DNA from: Gammaproteobacteria bacterium
GTDB lineage: Bacteria > Pseudomonadota > Gammaproteobacteria > CAJXQU01
Length of the DNA: 9,365 nt
NCBI GenBank assembly: GCA_026984275.1
Contig: JALSSM010000335.1
Span: 1 to 9,365 of the forward strand
Direction of reading: 5' to 3'
Shown: positions 6,263-9,365 of the stretch, in pieces
How positions within the stretch are numbered: the first letter of the stretch is position 1
Layout: the number at the start of each line of letters is the position of its first letter
Made by a program: the position numbers and the translations under genes
The notes under the pieces: generated by a model
What the model saw: only the letters and a program-made list of their open reading frames with translations
Databases searched by the model: none
What the model was told of the DNA's origin: nothing

Positions 6263-6282
6263 TGGTGTCATATATGACACCA
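6263..6282. promoter_or_regulatory. Perfect 20-bp palindrome, likely operator of the PIN/RHH toxin-antitoxin pair
   Basis: TGGTGTCATATATGACACCA is perfectly self-complementary over 20 bases and ends 7 bases before the toxin ATG. Ribbon-helix-helix antitoxins bind such two-fold sites and repress their own operon, and the second gene here encodes one. TTGTTT (6246-6251) could be the -35, with CATATA or TATATG inside the palindrome as -10, so binding would block polymerase directly. It also lies upstream of the divergent lipoprotein relic. The link to the antitoxin is inferred from position. Confidence 0.65.
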
Positions 6283-6289
6283 TTCTGGA

Positions 6290-6709
6290 ATGCAGAAAAT
6301 CGTTATTGATACCAGCGTGATCATTAGTGCTCTTATTGGTAAAAAAGGTCCAAGCCGTGAAATTTTACGACAATGCTTGAAAGGACATCACAAACCTTTA
6401 ATAAGCAACGCTTTATTTCTTGAATTTGAGGATGTCAGCACTCGATCACAAATACTGAAGCTCTGCCCATTGAGTAGTAAAGAGATCAACTCTTTATTAT
6501 GTGCTTTTTATAGTGTCACCGAATGGGTGCCGATATATTACCTCTGGAGACCAAACCTCCTGGATGAAAATGATAATTTTCTGATAGAGTTGGCTATCGC
6601 CGGAAATGCAGAGATTATAGTGACGAACAATACTAAAGATTTAAAAGCTGCTGAATTGAGTTTTGAAAATATACAAATATTGAAACCTGAACATTTTTTA
6701 AGAGGTTAA
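6290..6709 (+). CDS. PIN-domain ribonuclease toxin (COG1569-type)
   Basis: A 139-residue single PIN domain, the usual size for VapC-like toxins, of the COG1569 group that pairs with small ribbon-helix-helix proteins. PIN toxins are magnesium-dependent ribonucleases that stop growth by cutting RNA. The acidic active-site residues are in the expected order: Asp7 in VIDTSVIISAL, Glu45/Glu47 in LFLEFEDV, Asp92/Asp95 in LLDENDNFLIELA, and Asp117 in IVTNNTKDL. The protein therefore looks catalytically intact; its RNA target is unknown. The ATG at 6290 is the only good start: an in-frame TGA is five codons upstream, and VIDTS follows at the family's usual distance. Ribosome binding looks weak, as GGA directly abuts the ATG. 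It overlaps the antitoxin start by one base (TAATG) and lies 7 bases after a 20-base palindrome. Confidence 0.9.
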   Translation: MQKIVIDTSVIISALIGKKGPSREILRQCLKGHHKPLISNALFLEFEDVSTRSQILKLCPLSSKEINSLLCAFYSVTEWVPIYYLWRPNLLDENDNFLIELAIAGNAEIIVTNNTKDLKAAELSFENIQILKPEHFLRG

Positions 6710-6936
6710 TGAATATGACAACACTAACAGTAAGATTACCTGACGACAAACATAGTCGCCTGAAAGCCCTGGCATCCTATAAAAAAATTAGTCTGAATAA
6801 GCTAATCGAGGAGCTATCCACACAGGCTCTGGCTGAATTTGATAGTGAAATACGATTTCGGGCATTAGCCGCTTCTGGTGATCTTAAAAATGGTCTTGAT
6901 ATCCTGGACAAACTGGATGCACACTTTAAAAGCTAG
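6709..6936 (+). CDS. Ribbon-helix-helix antitoxin (HicB/Arc-like) of the PIN toxin
   Basis: A 75-residue protein. The N-terminal TTLTVRLPDDKHSRLKALA is the beta strand and first helix of a ribbon-helix-helix (Arc/CopG-like) DNA-binding domain, and KKISLNKLIEELSTQAL is the second helix. The C-terminal tail (RFRALAASGDLKNGLDILDK) is the likely toxin-wrapping segment. It should neutralise the upstream PIN nuclease and, as a dimer, repress the operon from the palindrome at 6263-6282. The first ATG (6709) overlaps the toxin stop as TAATG, but AGAGG at 6701-6705 is only 3 bases from it and 9 bases from a second ATG at 6715, so translation may really start at 6715 (MTTLTVRLP). Toxin-first order is opposite to the classical vapBC arrangement but normal for this PIN/RHH group as I know it. 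Confidence 0.88.
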   Translation: MNMTTLTVRLPDDKHSRLKALASYKKISLNKLIEELSTQALAEFDSEIRFRALAASGDLKNGLDILDKLDAHFKS

Positions 6937-7005
6937 CCCGGATAGTGCATAAAGGTTGGCATCTATAATCAAACTTTGTATAAGATCAAATCCTGGAAAA
7001 TGAGA

Positions 7006-7713
7006 TCAGGGCAAACGTCCTGCCTGCACCATGCGGTATTTGAGGATGTTGGGGGAGATCCAGATCATTAGATCATCAAATTCTTTCCCATTATCCTGAC
7101 TGAAGGTTTTTGAGACAAATATATTATCTGCATCAGTATTTTCCTGTTCATCAGTGGAATCTTCTGCAGGCAGATTATGTTTCCCCTTCGATATAACAAT
7201 TGCTGGGATCTTGTCTATAATTTTTGTCCCACCTGTTCCATCAAAGATATTCATATTGCCTTCACTACAAACTGCAAATGAAACATTGGCAGCAGTGCTC
7301 CCAGTACAGGCTGTCGGTGGCGTAAACGAAGTAACTCCATTTTCGTCTGCAAAGCTTCCAGTTACTTTATATATATAAGCATTTCCCCAAGGATCATTCT
7401 GAAGAACCTGTAGATCTTGCCAAGGGATATTTCCCTGTAAGTTTTGGCAGGTGCGTGACGGAAAAGTACCTACCAAATCTTCCAACCCATCATTTGACAA
7501 AGAGTCTGGGCAAGGCAATCTTCCATATGTTATTGCAAAACCATAGATCGCATCCCTGATTTCCTCAAGTTGTTCCTGAGCCCTTTGCCGTTCTTTCTGT
7601 TCTATTCGTACAGACAAGGGTCCCAGGATACCGGCCAGAAGCAAACCAAGAATAAGTAAGACGATCACCAACTCAACCAAGGTATAACCCTGTTCTCTAC
7701 TTATTTTTTTCAT
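7006..7713 (-). CDS. Type IV pilin-like (prepilin) protein with LPCPD/PW signature
   Basis: A 235-residue protein with a class III signal: short basic leader MKKISREQG, then cleavage before YTLVELVIVLLILGLLL with Glu at mature +5 and a 20-residue hydrophobic helix, the hallmarks of processing by prepilin peptidase and assembly into a pilus or type II secretion pseudopilus. A charged helix (EQKERQRAQEQLEEIRDAI) follows, then GRLPCPD (64-70), Cys89, NIPWQDL (95-101) and DPWGNAYIYKV, which is pseudopilin-like. The C-terminus is FDDLMIWISPNIL then RMVQAGRLP. Four cysteines (68, 89, 136, 149) could form two disulfides. I chose the ATG at 7713 because it gives a typical 9-residue leader; a TTG at 7725 would add four residues. 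It follows the larger pilin-like gene closely, with the stop of that gene at 7728. The precise appendage is not identifiable; no pilus motor genes are in view. Confidence 0.85.
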   Translation of the reverse strand: MKKISREQGYTLVELVIVLLILGLLLAGILGPLSVRIEQKERQRAQEQLEEIRDAIYGFAITYGRLPCPDSLSNDGLEDLVGTFPSRTCQNLQGNIPWQDLQVLQNDPWGNAYIYKVTGSFADENGVTSFTPPTACTGSTAANVSFAVCSEGNMNIFDGTGGTKIIDKIPAIVISKGKHNLPAEDSTDEQENTDADNIFVSKTFSQDNGKEFDDLMIWISPNILKYRMVQAGRLP

Positions 7714-7727
7714 AGTGTAATTCAAAC

Positions 7728-9365
7728 TCAGGGTTCGGTTCCCAAAATGCGAACTTGATCATTATAGCCCACTGTAATCGCTCTTTTTTCAAATATATCG
7801 TTCGCATTTGGTGGAAGAATGTGAACAGAATCTTCAAAATAATTATTCCAAGCACCTGGATTGGTACTTCTTGCACCAGAAATATCAATTCCTGCTGATA
7901 TAACTACCCCCATCTTATTGTTCACAGGTATCGTATTGTTAAGAGACAGACAGTCCAAACCAGGGATGCAATTGCTAGTGGCTCCAGGCTTGTATCCGTC
8001 CGAGTATGCAATATAAATAAGATGATGCCATTTGTTCCGAGTGATCCAGACAGGAACTTCAGCTAAACCCGTTACCGGATCAGGTACTGGATCCAGGTTA
8101 TAGTTAATAGCTGATACGATAAAAGTACCGATACTATTATTACCAATCAGGTTTGTACCGGTTTCCTCAATACCTGAGCTATTATCCCTGATAGTGATTT
8201 TGATTTTAGTATCAGAAGCCGAACCAAATAGATTTTGTACATCCCTCGTTCTTAATTTTGATAGATCTGGTGAGTTAATTGAGACAACACCTTTTGTAAA
8301 ACTTATATCAATATCATAAATTCGGGTAAAACCACCTGCCAAATTCTCTGTTGCAGCCCCTTTACAACTCACGGTGTCTTTTGACTTCCATAGACATTCG
8401 GATGATCCGGTAGTTGAACCATAAATTGAAGACCGTTGATCAAACACAATACTACCCACGCCTATTCCATTTAATAGATCACTTGTCACATTTCCAAAGG
8501 GAGCCGGGGTGGTTCCTGAGCTCATATTCCAGTCTACTGTAAATGATGTTTTAAAAACCTGATCTTTGATATGAATGGGAAGATGTCCTTCCAAAACGTT
8601 CAGTTCACTATTGAAAGTACTTGATGTCGGGTCTCCGAAACGTGATAACCAAGGATAACCACCATATGTTCTTTTATAGGCATTAAGAATATTCGTATAT
8701 TGACCAAGCACACGTTTTTCGGCAACAGCCATCAATTCCTGCCGCGTAATCGATACAATGGTGTCATTAAAATCACCGGATGGGGCATAAGAAATAAAAT
8801 CTTGATCACCATCGTTATTTTCCTGCTCGAGATAAGAACTGGCAAGATTAGGATTAATTGCTCTATCTTGGGATGGGAATGCCTCTCCTGGAGCGATAAT
8901 CACAGCTACCAAATCTGAGAAACCTGTCCCGGTGCCGTTATCGACCGTTAATTCTCCGGGGATCTCACTATTAATGGGTTCAGCAGAATTATGATCTCTC
9001 AATGTTTGTTGAAGTGAATACCATAGTGGAGAATTACTACCATCCTTTAATTCTTCAATATCTAAAGTCTTCCAAGGGAAGAATCCCGTATATGAGGTAC
9101 AATTTCCAAAATTTGTATCAGTTACACCATCGCCATCAACATCTGGGCAAGGTAAACTGCCTGGACGATTATTGTCACTGGCAGTACGCCCCAATAAGGC
9201 CGCTTTTGCTTCCATTAGCCTCTCTCCAGTGTAATTTTCCCAATAAGCTTTTGAAGCTGCCTTATTCAGTTTCGAAACAAGTAATGTTGAAGCACCAACC
9301 ACCAGTAAAAGGATAAACAGTAATAATGCTGCCCCGGTTTGCCTTTTGGGATAGTTAAATGTGTG
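7728..9365 (-). CDS. Large pilin-like surface protein, tandem pilin-like units (5' end outside window)
   Basis: The frame is open to the right edge with no ATG in view, so at least 545 residues are encoded and the start lies outside. In-window numbering begins at 9365. Residues 6-31 read PKRQTGAALLLFILLLVVG and on into the TM segment, a prepilin-type leader of the PilX/PilV kind with probable cleavage after Gly11; the usual +5 Glu is absent. An amphipathic helix (RLMEAKAALLG) leads to SLPCPDVDGDGVTD (70-83), Cys89 and FFPWKTL (95-101), matching the neighbouring smaller pilin at nearly the same positions. DVDGDGVTD has the DxDxDG spacing of calcium-binding loops. A module ending VIIAPGEAF...FNDTIVSITRQEL recurs near the C-terminus as GVVISAGIDISG...ITVGYNDQVRI. 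Six cysteines fall in three close pairs (73/89, 324/334, 466/472), as expected for an exported disulfide-bonded protein. It is probably a minor or tip pilin; an internal GTG (9302) is not the start because it lies inside the membrane helix. Confidence 0.75.
   Translation of the reverse strand, partial: HTFNYPKRQTGAALLLFILLLVVGASTLLVSKLNKAASKAYWENYTGERLMEAKAALLGRTASDNNRPGSLPCPDVDGDGVTDTNFGNCTSYTGFFPWKTLDIEELKDGSNSPLWYSLQQTLRDHNSAEPINSEIPGELTVDNGTGTGFSDLVAVIIAPGEAFPSQDRAINPNLASSYLEQENNDGDQDFISYAPSGDFNDTIVSITRQELMAVAEKRVLGQYTNILNAYKRTYGGYPWLSRFGDPTSSTFNSELNVLEGHLPIHIKDQVFKTSFTVDWNMSSGTTPAPFGNVTSDLLNGIGVGSIVFDQRSSIYGSTTGSSECLWKSKDTVSCKGAATENLAGGFTRIYDIDISFTKGVVSINSPDLSKLRTRDVQNLFGSASDTKIKITIRDNSSGIEETGTNLIGNNSIGTFIVSAINYNLDPVPDPVTGLAEVPVWITRNKWHHLIYIAYSDGYKPGATSNCIPGLDCLSLNNTIPVNNKMGVVISAGIDISGARSTNPGAWNNYFEDSVHILPPNANDIFEKRAITVGYNDQVRILGTEP

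Noticed and set aside
5991..6283. Two short minus-strand frames as separate small proteins
   Set aside because: They overlap in different frames and together spell one lipoprotein with a lipobox and Sel1 repeat, so they are pieces of one broken gene.
6121..6290. 11-base direct repeat CCATTCTGGAA at 6121-6131 and 6280-6290 as insertion-site duplication
   Set aside because: The repeats flank only part of the lipoprotein relic, not the toxin-antitoxin pair, and the first copy codes for the natural Sel1 FQNG stretch; chance similarity is the simpler reading, though one match of this length in 500 bases is slightly unexpected.
6937..7005. Terminator or small RNA between the antitoxin and the pilin gene end
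   Set aside because: The 69 bases contain no stable inverted repeat followed by a T-run on either strand.
9300..9302. GTG at 9302 as the start of the large pilin-like gene
   Set aside because: It lies within the hydrophobic N-terminal helix; the frame stays open upstream through QTGAALLLFILLL to the window edge, so the true start is outside.
1..9365. CRISPR array, tRNA or rRNA gene, insertion sequence or prophage
   Set aside because: No regularly spaced repeats, no cloverleaf or ribosomal RNA sequence, and no transposase or phage protein are visible in the window.

Overview
This window looks like a chromosomal segment of a gammaproteobacterium of moderate GC content. The basis is how closely the encoded TypA/BipA and D-aminoacyl-tRNA deacylase match the E. 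coli versions as I know them. HisB is the stand-alone dehydratase, not the bifunctional phosphatase-dehydratase of Enterobacterales, so that order is unlikely. I cannot name the genus from sequence alone.

Layout. (a) 1-1055, minus strand: a histidine operon end, hisB followed by hisH with a 1-base stop/start overlap; hisH runs off the left edge. (b) 1117-2034, plus strand: hemF (aerobic haem synthesis), divergent from hisB across a 61-base gap. (c) 2026-2466, minus: a hotdog-fold acyl-CoA thioesterase whose end overlaps the end of hemF. (d) 2467-2684: a short intergenic stretch with a promoter and leader inverted repeat for the thioesterase and two dispersed-type repeats. (e) 2685-5790, minus: typA, dtd and tatD. 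typA and dtd overlap by 4 bases and are probably co-translated; tatD follows after 77 bases. All three belong to translation or nucleic-acid housekeeping.

(f) 5791-6289 has no intact gene. It holds the typA promoter, then the decayed remains of a Sel1-repeat lipoprotein gene (a frameshift in a homopolymer tract and a TGA replacing a conserved Trp), then a perfect 20-base palindrome. (g) 6290-6936, plus: a toxin-first toxin-antitoxin pair, a PIN-domain nuclease followed by a ribbon-helix-helix antitoxin. The palindrome ends 7 bases before the toxin start and is the likely autoregulatory operator.

(h) 7006-9365, minus: two adjacent type IV pilin-like genes. The first in transcription order is large (at least 545 residues, 5' end outside the window); the second has 235 residues and a clear prepilin leader. 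They share an LPCPD...C...G..PW signature at the same distance from the N-terminus. The large one appears to contain the pilin-like unit twice, with a beta-rich insertion between the copies. Left to about 5800 the window is core housekeeping; from about 5900 rightwards it is accessory (relic gene, toxin-antitoxin, variable surface appendage), and that is where the less-described biology lies.
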